Positions 26,854-35,123 of a stretch of DNA of 64,000 bases are shown in pieces. The notes beneath the pieces were generated by a model. The model worked only from the letters and a program-made list of their open reading frames with translations, had not been told where the DNA came from and did not search any database. The DNA is from Sphaerochaeta halotolerans. GTDB taxonomy: Bacteria > Spirochaetota > Spirochaetia > Sphaerochaetales > Sphaerochaetaceae. Every line of letters starts with the position of its first letter. Position 1 is the stretch's first letter. The position numbers were made by a program, and so were the translations under genes. The stretch lies in NCBI RefSeq assembly GCF_003429665.1, contig NZ_QUWK01000003.1, positions 124,001-188,000 on the forward strand, written 5' to 3'.

Positions 26854-28314
26854 ATGGAGGCGCTTAAAAAGGTGAAGGAAGTGGGGCTTTCCATCCTCCC
26901 TGTCCTCTTGTTGGTAACATTGCTCCATTTCTTTGTAACTCCATTGAGCGAAGGGATGATCTCTTCATTTCTCATCGGTGGGGTGCTGATTATTCTCGGC
27001 CTTTCCCTATTCTTGCTTGGCACTGATATTGGTCTTATCCCGATCGGAGAGCGAATAGGATCTGCGGTAACGAGAAAGAAGCGGCTCTCCCTGTTGTTGA
27101 TTACCGCTTTATTGGTAGGTATGGCAATCATCTTTGCTGAGCCGAATATCAGTGTCTTACTCGAGCAAGTCTCGCTGGTAGCTCCCTCCATCTCTCCTCT
27201 CTCCATGCTTCTATCCATAGCTCTCGGTGTTGGCCTTTTCCTGATGATTGCCATGGTCCGTGTGATCCTGCATGTAGGGCTGAAGTGGGTCTATGCAATC
27301 AGCTATCTTCTACTGCTTGTACTGGGAATATTCAGCAAACCTGAATTCCTGGGTATTGCCTTTGACAGCGGTGGAGCTGCAACAGGTCCCCTTGCTGTTC
27401 CCTTTATTATGGCTCTTGGTGTTGGTATCGCTCACGTACAGAAAAGCCAAACGGATGCAGACAACTTCGGCTATGTCTCCTTGGCCCTTATTGGTCCTAC
27501 CATGGCCATGTTGGTGCTTTCCCTATTCAGTGGAGATGGCAATACAGCTGTGCAGACTACTTCATCAGTACCGCAGATACAGCCCTTTCTCTCGCTCTTT
27601 GCACCAAGCACACAGCAGGTGCTTTCCTCCTTGCTTCCACTGGTCGTGTTATGCATCCTTTACCAGATATTCCTGGTGAGAATGCCAGCCAGGCAGTTGA
27701 TTCGTATGGCATTTGGTTTGGTGTACGCCAGTCTTGGCCTTATCCTGTTTTTCGTAGGTGTGAATGGAGGGTTTATCCCAGTCGGCTACCAGATCGGTTA
27801 TCAGCTTGGACAGCTTAATGAGAGCCTCTTGTTGGTATTTGGACTGGTTATCGGTGCGGTTACGGTGCTCAGTGAGCCATCGGTAGCCGTTTTAATCGAT
27901 CAGGTACAGGAGATAACCCAAGGACATCTGAGAAAGCCAATAATGCTCGCAGCCCTCTCGATCGGAGTAGGGGGGAGCGGTCTGATGGCCATGTTCCGTA
28001 TCATACACAGCCTTCCTATCTGGTACTTCCTGGTTCCGGTCTATGGCCTTGCAGTGCTGCTCTCTTTCCGGATTCCGGATCTTTTTGTAGGGCTCTCCTT
28101 CGATAGTGGGAGTGTAAGCTCAGGCCCTCTGGCTTCTACGTTCATTCTCAGTTTTGCCATAGGAGCCTCTACCTCAGTGGGGGGAAACCCTGTCAGTGAT
28201 GCATTCGGGATTATCATTTTTGTCTCCATGACACCTGTGGTGATAGTCCAACTCTTAGGCTTGCTCTACAAACGAAAACAAGCCAAGCTGGAAAAAGGAG
28301 GAAAAGGACAATGA
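26854..28314 (+). CDS. DUF1538 membrane protein with internal duplication
   Basis: 486-aa polytopic membrane protein made of two DUF1538 halves. The repeated signatures are FAEPNISVLLEQV / LSEPSVAVLIDQV and AFDSGGAATGPLAVPF / SFDSGSVSSGPLASTF, at equivalent places in each half. This inverted- or tandem-repeat architecture suggests an ion or solute carrier. ATG 26854 is chosen over an upstream TTG because AGAGGA lies 7 nt before it. It overlaps the PII-like gene by 4 nt, so the PII protein is a likely regulator of the transporter. Confidence 0.85.
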   Translation: MEALKKVKEVGLSILPVLLLVTLLHFFVTPLSEGMISSFLIGGVLIILGLSLFLLGTDIGLIPIGERIGSAVTRKKRLSLLLITALLVGMAIIFAEPNISVLLEQVSLVAPSISPLSMLLSIALGVGLFLMIAMVRVILHVGLKWVYAISYLLLLVLGIFSKPEFLGIAFDSGGAATGPLAVPFIMALGVGIAHVQKSQTDADNFGYVSLALIGPTMAMLVLSLFSGDGNTAVQTTSSVPQIQPFLSLFAPSTQQVLSSLLPLVVLCILYQIFLVRMPARQLIRMAFGLVYASLGLILFFVGVNGGFIPVGYQIGYQLGQLNESLLLVFGLVIGAVTVLSEPSVAVLIDQVQEITQGHLRKPIMLAALSIGVGGSGLMAMFRIIHSLPIWYFLVPVYGLAVLLSFRIPDLFVGLSFDSGSVSSGPLASTFILSFAIGASTSVGGNPVSDAFGIIIFVSMTPVVIVQLLGLLYKRKQAKLEKGGKGQ

Positions 28315-28907
28315 GTAGCTTGTTGTTGGCTATTGTAGGAGCAGGAAAAGCAGATTCACTCATGCAACTTGCAAAAGAGTCAGGGAGTAGTGGGGGTACC
28401 ATTCTCAGGGGACGTGGTACCGCCTCAAGTTCATTGCTCTGTCTCCTGGGCCTAGGTGATGCAGACAAGGAAGTGTTGCTTACCTTGGTTGATGATGGGG
28501 TTGAACAAACGGTGTGGGATGCGCTTTCAAGATTTCCCCATACCAGAGGACTGCTTGCATCTGTTCCTGCAAGCAGGAATGAAGATCATCCAGTTGTGAA
28601 AGAGCATGCATTTGACTTGGTATACATGATCTGTGCTAGCGGATTTGCTGATGATATCATGGCCGCAGCCCGTAAGGCAGGGGCCGGAGGTGGGACGATT
28701 ATTGAAGGAAGGGGAACAGCAACCTCAGAGGATATCGCCTTTTTCTCAGCATCCTTGGTCCCCGAGAAAGAAATGCTCATAATTCTTCTTCCCCACACAG
28801 AACGAGATGCGGTACTGGAGGCAGTATCCAAGCTTCCTTTCTTGCAGGAAGAGGGAAGCGGTATAGCCTTTAGTGTTCCAGTACAAAAGGTTGCTACACT
28901 CAGATAG
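28311..28907 (+). CDS. Tandem PII-like (GlnB-fold) regulator
   Basis: 198 aa formed by two PII-like ferredoxin folds (about residues 1-95 and 100-198), each with a matching T-loop-region signature: GGTILRGRGTASS and GGTIIEGRGTATS. PII proteins usually trimerise; a fused dimer is less usual. It probably gates the DUF1538 carrier encoded immediately upstream, as PII proteins do for ammonium and bicarbonate carriers (inference). Confidence 0.85.
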   Translation: MSSLLLAIVGAGKADSLMQLAKESGSSGGTILRGRGTASSSLLCLLGLGDADKEVLLTLVDDGVEQTVWDALSRFPHTRGLLASVPASRNEDHPVVKEHAFDLVYMICASGFADDIMAAARKAGAGGGTIIEGRGTATSEDIAFFSASLVPEKEMLIILLPHTERDAVLEAVSKLPFLQEEGSGIAFSVPVQKVATLR

Positions 28908-29056
28908 TGTTGGTCTGAGGCTATACATAGCTAGGTTGTATCAGTACTATGCAAACACAAAAAAGGGTTCACTATCTTGAACTTTGTGTTAATATAATAA
29001 CATTCTGTTAAAAAATTCAATTATTTGTTACTAAACTATTGCGCAAACTCTGAAAA

Positions 29057-29073
29057 ATCAGTACCGTACTGAT
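29057..29073 (+). promoter_or_regulatory. Perfect 17-bp palindrome upstream of asd
   Basis: ATCAGTAC-C-GTACTGAT, 47 bp before the asd start. A second copy of the half-site ATCAGTAC occurs at 28940-28947. A TATAAT hexamer lies at 28993-28998 between them. A repressor site or a small mRNA hairpin is possible. Confidence 0.5.
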
Positions 29074-29119
29074 ACATTAGTGAAGAAAACGGATACCAAT
29101 CCGGTTAGGAGACCCCTCG

Positions 29120-30139
29120 ATGGAGAAGAAAATTAAAGTTGCAGTAATGGGTGCCACAGGAGCAGTTGGACAGGTTTTTATGTGGATGCTTGCTGACCAT
29201 CCTTGGTTTGAGCTCACGTACGCAACAGCATCAGCATCTCGTGTCGGCTTGAAATATGCTTCCACGGTGCACTGGGTCATGCCATTTGAAATGCCCAAGA
29301 AAATCAGGGATGTGGAAGTAAAAGAGTTCAACATGGAAGCAATGCAGGAGGAAGGAGTACAGATTGTTTTTTCTGCACTTCCCGCTGAGGTTGCCAGTGA
29401 AGCTGAACCACAGCTTCGGGATAATGGTTTCTATGTGTTCTCAAACGCTGCGTCAATGCGCTATGACTCGAATGTTCCTATTCTTATCCCAGAAACCAAT
29501 ATTGAACAGCTTGATCTTGTAAAAACGCAAGGATATCCTGAAAAGGGTTTTGTGGTAACCAATGCCAACTGCGTCACCACAGGGTTGGCAATGGCACTGG
29601 CTCCGCTTCGAAAATATGGTATCAAGAATATCATGTTACACAGCTACCAGAGCGTAAGTGGAGCTGGCTATCCAGGGCTCTCTTCCTTCGATATCACCGA
29701 CAACTGCATTCCCTTCATTAGGGGAGAGGAAGAAAAGATTGAGAAAGAGATCAAGAAGATTCTCACCATCGACCCTGAGGTATACTGCTTCACCGTTCGT
29801 GTACCGGTCATGTTCGGACATCTTGAAGCAGTCTGGTTGGATTTCGAGCAGGATGTTGAAGTTGAGGACATCATCAAGGACTGGGCAGATTTCAAGAATG
29901 TACCAGACCTTCCTTCCACTGCAGTACAGCCGGTTGAATATGGTGCGGATCCCACCTTCCCACAACCCAAGTATGCCTTTTGGGGGGATCCCAGTGGAAT
30001 GGTGGTGTACACTGGTCGCTTGAAGAAGAAAAATGGAAAGATTGGTTTCATTCTGATGGTCAACAACATCGTAAAAGGTGCAGCCGGAGGTTCCATCCAG
30101 AACGCCGAGGCATTTGTAAAGAAGTTCGGCCTTATTTAA
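29120..30139 (+). CDS. asd: Aspartate-semialdehyde dehydrogenase
   Basis: Reduces aspartyl phosphate to aspartate semialdehyde for lysine/DAP, threonine and methionine synthesis. 339 aa, closer to the archaeal/fungal ASADH type (GATGAVGQVFMWML nucleotide-binding start; nucleophile Cys in TNANCVTTG; SVSGAGYPG). GGAG precedes ATG 29120. Single-gene unit ended by a strong terminator. Confidence 0.93.
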   Translation: MEKKIKVAVMGATGAVGQVFMWMLADHPWFELTYATASASRVGLKYASTVHWVMPFEMPKKIRDVEVKEFNMEAMQEEGVQIVFSALPAEVASEAEPQLRDNGFYVFSNAASMRYDSNVPILIPETNIEQLDLVKTQGYPEKGFVVTNANCVTTGLAMALAPLRKYGIKNIMLHSYQSVSGAGYPGLSSFDITDNCIPFIRGEEEKIEKEIKKILTIDPEVYCFTVRVPVMFGHLEAVWLDFEQDVEVEDIIKDWADFKNVPDLPSTAVQPVEYGADPTFPQPKYAFWGDPSGMVVYTGRLKKKNGKIGFILMVNNIVKGAAGGSIQNAEAFVKKFGLI

Positions 30140-30158
30140 TAGCCCATCATACACGCTA

Positions 30159-30198
30159 AGGGCTCCCATTCTCTGAAGAGGATTGGGAGCCCTGTTTT
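30159..30198 (+). terminator. asd terminator
   Basis: AGGGCTCCCA / TGGGAGCCCT with an inner CTC/GAG pairing and TGAA loop, followed by GTTTTC. Confidence 0.9.
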
Positions 30199-30253
30199 CA
30201 TTGTACTTGCAGAAACCATGAAGAATTTCTACTATGCTGAGGAAGGAGTCATC

Positions 30254-30751
30254 ATGAGGGAATTCTGGGATCTCTATGACCATGAAAGAAAGCTTCTAGG
30301 AAAGACACACCAAAGAGGACTCCCCCTCAAAGAGGGTGAGTATCATGTTGTGGTGTCGGTATGGACTTTGAACCAGGATGGTCATTTCCTCATCACCTTG
30401 CGCTCTGAGGAAAAGGAGTTGTTCCCTGGTCATTGGGAGAATACTGCAGGATCGGTGATGAGTGGGGAAACCAGCAGGGAAGCCGCAATACGGGAACTGC
30501 GTGAAGAGACAGGCATTGAAGCTTCCCCTGATGAGATTACCTGCTTGGGGACCGTTCTCAAAGTAGCCTCATTTGTCGATATCTTTCTGGTGAGAAAGAC
30601 GCTTGATCCCGATTCCATCCGCTTGCAGGAAGGGGAAACAACCGACTATCGTTGGGTTTCTTACGAGGAACTGAAAACGTTGGACAGGCAAGGAATGCTT
30701 GCCTTCCCTCTTTTCGATCCCTTCCAGGATGCTGTAGAGAAACTATTTTAA
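30254..30751 (+). CDS. Nudix hydrolase
   Basis: 165 aa. The Nudix box is complete: GSVMSGETSREAAIRELREE then TGI, matching GX5EX7REUXEEXGU. The N-terminal FWDLYDHERKLLGKTHQRG resembles IPP-isomerase-like and YfcD-type Nudix proteins, so a nucleotide-diphosphate or isoprenoid-diphosphate substrate is possible. ATG 30254 is preceded by GGAAGGAG. It overlaps the convergent U32 gene by 4 nt. Confidence 0.88.
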   Translation: MREFWDLYDHERKLLGKTHQRGLPLKEGEYHVVVSVWTLNQDGHFLITLRSEEKELFPGHWENTAGSVMSGETSREAAIRELREETGIEASPDEITCLGTVLKVASFVDIFLVRKTLDPDSIRLQEGETTDYRWVSYEELKTLDRQGMLAFPLFDPFQDAVEKLF

Positions 30752-32967
30752 GCGTGGACAACCGTGGTAATACAATCCTCCACCATAACACGCAATCGTT
30801 GATTATCTCCTTTCACATACCACGATCCCCGATGAGGGCATCCCTCGCAGCTTAAACGCAGGGAGTCATGACGGAAACATGATCGGCTAATGAACAGTGG
30901 TGGGCTGAAGGCATCATCAACCACGGTGGGGATAAATGGCCAGCACTCTAGATTTGTCTGTTTTCGTTCCATCCAAAGATAGCCTCCCTCCATTTTTAAC
31001 CCGAACGTGAGTGCAAGGTTAGCTGCCTCGCTGTTTGCCAGATATACGTAGATGTCAAAAAAGCAAGATAGTTGGCGATTCCTGAAATATGCAAGTTGTC
31101 CCAAGTTGTTCAATCCAAAGGAAACAGAATCCAGAAGACTCTCTTTTTCCATCCGATCAATGACCTTGTCCAAATCAGAGAAGAATGCATCCTCATCAAA
31201 CATAACCGGACTCAAGGGTAGGTAATACTGCCCTTCATAGGTGAAGAGCAAGGAAGACAGTGGCTTCTCTGACTCCACTAGGCTCTTGAGGTCGATGTAA
31301 GGGAGGTTCTGTTCAGTCCGCAACAAGGAGCGAGGGGGCAATTGTCTCATTTCCAGTTTCTGGGAAATGGGTTCCTTTGGAAGATTCTTTGTCAATTCCT
31401 GTGCCAGCGTCCGGTCAAGCAACTCATACCAATCGCGTCTGATTGCCTTCAGAGCGGAGAGGGGGAGGAAAATTTGCTCAATAGGGAGTTGTGTCTTGTT
31501 CACGACGTGAATGGAACCAAGCGTGAGAAACGATGTATCACTTTGGCTGAAAATGGAAACAATATTGGCTTCTGTTTCCTGGGGTTTTCGTGCTTCGCTT
31601 GTGGGAATCTCATAAGTTGCCTCCCCATACAGACATTGAATATGCAGAGATTCATCTTGCAGGGTGAAGGTCATGTCTACCGGATGCTTGCTGAGCGGAA
31701 GTGCCTCACTGATCAAAGCAGGATTCTGGTCATGTCGACTGATCAAGTAGAGAAATTCTCCAGTATGGGGACGTGGGGAGTTCGCCGGTAACATAATGGC
31801 AACCGACTCCCCCTCATAGGCTCCAGTAATACTTCTACCGCGTTGGTCTATCAGGGAGTTAATACCAAATTTGATCGTGTCGATTGGTTGCTTCTGGCTT
31901 CTGATAAAGTACATCAATCCGTCACGGAGCGATACATCTGTGAGCAGGGTGACCATGATGGAATCACGCTTTACCAATGTAATCTTCGCTGCCTTGATAC
32001 CACGGTGGCCTGGGTAACTTGTACTGCCAAGGGTAGGCGCCCTCCTGATGGTAAAATCTTGCTTCTCTCGACCATAGGAGGCAAGCCAGCCGGAAGTTTG
32101 ACGACGTGAAAAGACAACCGAGAGTGCTTCATCCAGTTGTTCAACATTATCATCCCCATCCAGGATTGCCCGGTAATACCGAGCAGCCAAGCCGGTATAT
32201 GCAGGACTCTTCATCCTCCCTTCCACCTTGAGGCTTTCTATGCCCAGCTCTTGAAGCTCCTTTGCTACAGGGCCTGCTTTCATATCGCTCATGGAGAAAA
32301 ACCAACCATCTTTTACTCCCTGTGGGATTGGGGAGAGAGTACTTGATACGTTGGGGTCATGCTCCACAGTGAAGTAGTTCCTACAAATCTGGGCACAACT
32401 TCCCCTATTTGCACTTCTGCCACACAGCTGTTCGCTGGCAGTACAGAGCCCTGAGAAGCTATAGCACAGTGCTCCATGGATGAATACCTTAAGTTCCACA
32501 TCCCTACATGCCTCACGGATGCGCTTGACTTCCTGGAACGTCAGTTCTCTGGCAAGCACGACTCGTTCGAATCCAAGACGAACCAGCTCCTGTACCCCGG
32601 CTATCGTATGGACAGATAGCTGGGTGCTTGCATGCAGTGCGAGCTTTGGAGCATATGTCTTGATGAGATTCACCAAGCCAAGGTCCTGGACGATGATACC
32701 ATCACAGCCGATGAAATCAATATGCTTGAGGGTCTTGAATGCTTCATCCAACTCTGATTCTTCAATGAGGGTATTTACGGTAACATAGATTTTTTTTCCT
32801 TCAGTAAGCGCGACCTGGCGAAGTTTTGCCAAGTCCTCGAAGGTAAAATTGGTAGCATTTGCCCGAGCTGAAAAACTTTTCAGCCCGAGATATACAGCAT
32901 CTGCACCTTCTTTGAAGGCTGTCAACGCTGCTTGCAGGGATCCTGCAGGAAGTGCGAGTTCTGTCAT
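30748..32967 (-). CDS. U32-family peptidase-like protein (RlhA/YdcP type)
   Basis: 739 aa. The N-terminal half is a U32 barrel (LALPAGSLQAALTAFKEGAD; family signature ELKVFIHGALCYSFSGLC; cysteines CGRSANRGSCAQIC), and a long C-terminal part resembles the extended U32 members acting in 23S rRNA C2501 hydroxylation. Start ATG 32967 matches the family N-terminus; an in-frame TTG at 33003 adds 12 residues but lacks an SD. A TTGACA-17-TACCCT promoter overlaps the end of the upstream transporter gene. Confidence 0.82.
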   Translation of the reverse strand: MTELALPAGSLQAALTAFKEGADAVYLGLKSFSARANATNFTFEDLAKLRQVALTEGKKIYVTVNTLIEESELDEAFKTLKHIDFIGCDGIIVQDLGLVNLIKTYAPKLALHASTQLSVHTIAGVQELVRLGFERVVLARELTFQEVKRIREACRDVELKVFIHGALCYSFSGLCTASEQLCGRSANRGSCAQICRNYFTVEHDPNVSSTLSPIPQGVKDGWFFSMSDMKAGPVAKELQELGIESLKVEGRMKSPAYTGLAARYYRAILDGDDNVEQLDEALSVVFSRRQTSGWLASYGREKQDFTIRRAPTLGSTSYPGHRGIKAAKITLVKRDSIMVTLLTDVSLRDGLMYFIRSQKQPIDTIKFGINSLIDQRGRSITGAYEGESVAIMLPANSPRPHTGEFLYLISRHDQNPALISEALPLSKHPVDMTFTLQDESLHIQCLYGEATYEIPTSEARKPQETEANIVSIFSQSDTSFLTLGSIHVVNKTQLPIEQIFLPLSALKAIRRDWYELLDRTLAQELTKNLPKEPISQKLEMRQLPPRSLLRTEQNLPYIDLKSLVESEKPLSSLLFTYEGQYYLPLSPVMFDEDAFFSDLDKVIDRMEKESLLDSVSFGLNNLGQLAYFRNRQLSCFFDIYVYLANSEAANLALTFGLKMEGGYLWMERKQTNLECWPFIPTVVDDAFSPPLFISRSCFRHDSLRLSCEGCPHRGSWYVKGDNQRLRVMVEDCITTVVHA

Positions 32968-33003
32968 GGTCCTAAGGGTAGTGGTGTGCCTCTTCTCTGT
33001 CAA
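32968..33003 (-). promoter_or_regulatory. Probable leaderless promoter of the U32 gene
   Basis: Minus strand: TTGACA (33003-32998), 17-bp spacer, TACCCT (32980-32975, poor -10), 7 nt, ATG 32967. The consensus -35 overlaps the stop codon of the upstream symporter. Confidence 0.4.
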
Positions 33004-34352
33004 TCTGGAGCCATTCGTCGTCTGTGGAGCTCTTCCACAATCTGGTGATGTTTTTCCTCACTCAGGGGGTAGAAGAGTATCGGGATGATACCAAGAATGC
33101 TGGCAATGAATGGAAGACCGGTGGTGAGGCTGTGGATTCCCCAGAGAGTTGCACTGCTTTGTGCCACGTTGGGAATATAGCCAACCAGTGAGAGGGTGGA
33201 GGCGATAATGATCGAGGTAACAGCAGCTGTAAGCTTAGCGAGAAAAGTCTGGCTGCTGAAAATGGTACCTTCATTGCGTTTGCCGCTCTTCAGCTCCCCA
33301 TACTCGATGGTGTCTGCAATCATGGCAGTCTGAATGACCTGTGGGCTTGCCATGCCTATTGAGCTGATACAGTTGAAGAACAACAATACAAAGAAGTTGT
33401 TCCATCCGGTAAGAAAGAATCCCAGGCTACCTGCAGCAAAGATTGCATAGTAGATAATACAGGCTCGCTTTTTCCCAACCTTGTTGGTCAGATAAGGTAC
33501 AGTTGCGATACCGATGAGGATGAAGGGGATGTTGATTCCTGCGAGCAGGGTGTAAAGTAGTTCGTTTTGTAGGTTGTATTTTGCATAGTAGATCAACATG
33601 GAGAGTTTTCCAGTCTGGGCAATACCGGTGAACAGTCCGCTGAGGATGACAAGCAACAGCGGCTTGTTTGCCAAGAAAACCTTTGGAATCTCGGAGAACT
33701 TGGGCCTTTCCTGCCCGTCGGTCTGTACCCGTTCCTTCACATACAAGAAGGCAATAAGGAAGCAGATGACAGTAAGGAGTGCATAGATAAGGCTTGTCAT
33801 TTGGTATCCACGATCCGGTTTCCCTTCCACTGAGAAAAGCAGGATAAGCGGCTGGGTGGCCAGAGTTGCCAAGGCTATGGCAACGGTGGCCATGAAACGC
33901 GGATACACCACAATACTGCTTCTCTCCTTGGTGTCCTCGCTTATGGTGCTGCTCATAGCCCAGAAGGGGACATCACTGGCTGTGTAGATCATGCCGAAGC
34001 TGATATAGGTAAACGCTGCCCAGGCAATTTTTCCTCCGGGGGAGAGATCTGGTGCACTGAAGGCTGCAACGGCAAACGGAACAAAGAGAATCGGAGTGAA
34101 CAGGAGGTAGGGGCGGAATTTTCCCCAGCGAGAACGCGTGCGGTCAGCGACCATCCCCATGAGGGGGTCGTTGACTGCATCCCACATCCGGGCAAACAGC
34201 AAGATCATGCCGGCCGTTGCTGGGAGGAGCCCAAAGATATCTGTATAGAAGAACAATAGGAAGTTTGCCATGAGATTATAGAGCATGTTTTGCCCAAAGC
34301 AACCAAATCCGTAGGCAAGCTTTTCCTTTTTTGGTACCCGCCTTGCTTCCAT
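33000..34352 (-). CDS. GPH-family sugar:cation symporter
   Basis: 450-aa, twelve-segment MFS carrier of the glycoside-pentoside-hexuronide family (MelB/XynP type). Signatures: YGFGCFGQNMLYN at the start of TM1, WDAVNDPLMG before the loop DRTRSRWGKFRPYLL, and the central SDVPFWAMSSTIS. It imports a glycoside with a cation. No SD precedes ATG 34352; the promoter geometry suggests a leaderless mRNA. Divergent from the cNMP-binding protein. Confidence 0.9.
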   Translation of the reverse strand: MEARRVPKKEKLAYGFGCFGQNMLYNLMANFLLFFYTDIFGLLPATAGMILLFARMWDAVNDPLMGMVADRTRSRWGKFRPYLLFTPILFVPFAVAAFSAPDLSPGGKIAWAAFTYISFGMIYTASDVPFWAMSSTISEDTKERSSIVVYPRFMATVAIALATLATQPLILLFSVEGKPDRGYQMTSLIYALLTVICFLIAFLYVKERVQTDGQERPKFSEIPKVFLANKPLLLVILSGLFTGIAQTGKLSMLIYYAKYNLQNELLYTLLAGINIPFILIGIATVPYLTNKVGKKRACIIYYAIFAAGSLGFFLTGWNNFFVLLFFNCISSIGMASPQVIQTAMIADTIEYGELKSGKRNEGTIFSSQTFLAKLTAAVTSIIIASTLSLVGYIPNVAQSSATLWGIHSLTTGLPFIASILGIIPILFYPLSEEKHHQIVEELHRRRMAPD

Positions 34353-34359
34353 AGCAGGA

Positions 34360-34387
34360 AGTTTACCACAGAAGTTGAAGGTTGCAA
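34360..34387 (-). promoter_or_regulatory. Leaderless-type promoter of the GPH symporter
   Basis: Minus strand: TTGCAA (34387-34382), 16-bp spacer, extended TGG-TAAACT (-10 at 34365-34360), then 7 nt to ATG 34352. No SD. Confidence 0.5.
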
Positions 34388-34447
34388 GCTTCCCTTGTAC
34401 TGCTGCCAGAGGTGATAGTATACTTTGTTTAGGATAGGAGGTTGCCT

Positions 34448-34996
34448 ATGACTGATACACACGACGACAAACATCCGGAATTTGAAGTCCAAAAGGGGAC
34501 TATCATCTATGAACAGGGTTCTTCCTGTTCTTCCATGTTCCTGCTGAAAAGTGGTACCGTTGGGTTGTATCTGAACTACCATACGCCCCAGCAGTTTCAA
34601 CTCTTCGAGATATCCAAACCCAATTCCAGCCTAGGTGAGATGGGGTTGTTCGAGCAGGAGCCACGCAATGCCACAGCCGTAGCACTCAGTGATTGTCAGT
34701 TAGTCGAGATTTCTCAGGAGAATTTTCCTACCTTCATAGCCTCTCATCCAGAGGCTACGAAACAGATCATTCTTGATTTGAGCCAACGGTTCAAGATGGC
34801 AATCCAGGAGGTGAGAAACAGTCAGCAGATTATCCTGGAGAGTCTGGAAGCACTGAAGGAAGCACAGGCAAACAAAAAGGATAGCTTGAAAGAACGCATT
34901 CGAAAAATATCAGATTATTTGCTTGATATCCCTGAGGATGTTCCGCCTGAGCTCTATCTAAGCTTCAATTCACGCTTCCACGGTACAATGTTCTAA
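34448..34996 (+). CDS. Cyclic-nucleotide-binding-domain protein lacking an HTH
   Basis: 182 aa. CRP-like beta-roll (about residues 10-110) with the phosphate-binding cassette GEMGLFEQEPRNATA, including the ligand arginine, followed by a long helix (about 110-155) rich in Q/E/K. The family's C-terminal winged helix (normally ~70 more residues) is missing; the last residues LYLSFNSRFHGTMF do not resemble it. It could bind cAMP/cGMP and act by protein contact, or be a truncated regulator. AGGAGG precedes ATG 34448. Confidence 0.8.
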   Translation: MTDTHDDKHPEFEVQKGTIIYEQGSSCSSMFLLKSGTVGLYLNYHTPQQFQLFEISKPNSSLGEMGLFEQEPRNATAVALSDCQLVEISQENFPTFIASHPEATKQIILDLSQRFKMAIQEVRNSQQIILESLEALKEAQANKKDSLKERIRKISDYLLDIPEDVPPELYLSFNSRFHGTMF

Positions 34997-35123
34997 AAAA
35001 GGGAAAATTTTACAAAAAACATAGTCCATTATATTGCTAAAGATTGGGAAATCAGTAAGATATGAAAAACACATTTCCTCTGATTGTAGTGAATTGTGTA
35101 TCCCTATTATTAAGGAGTAGTCC

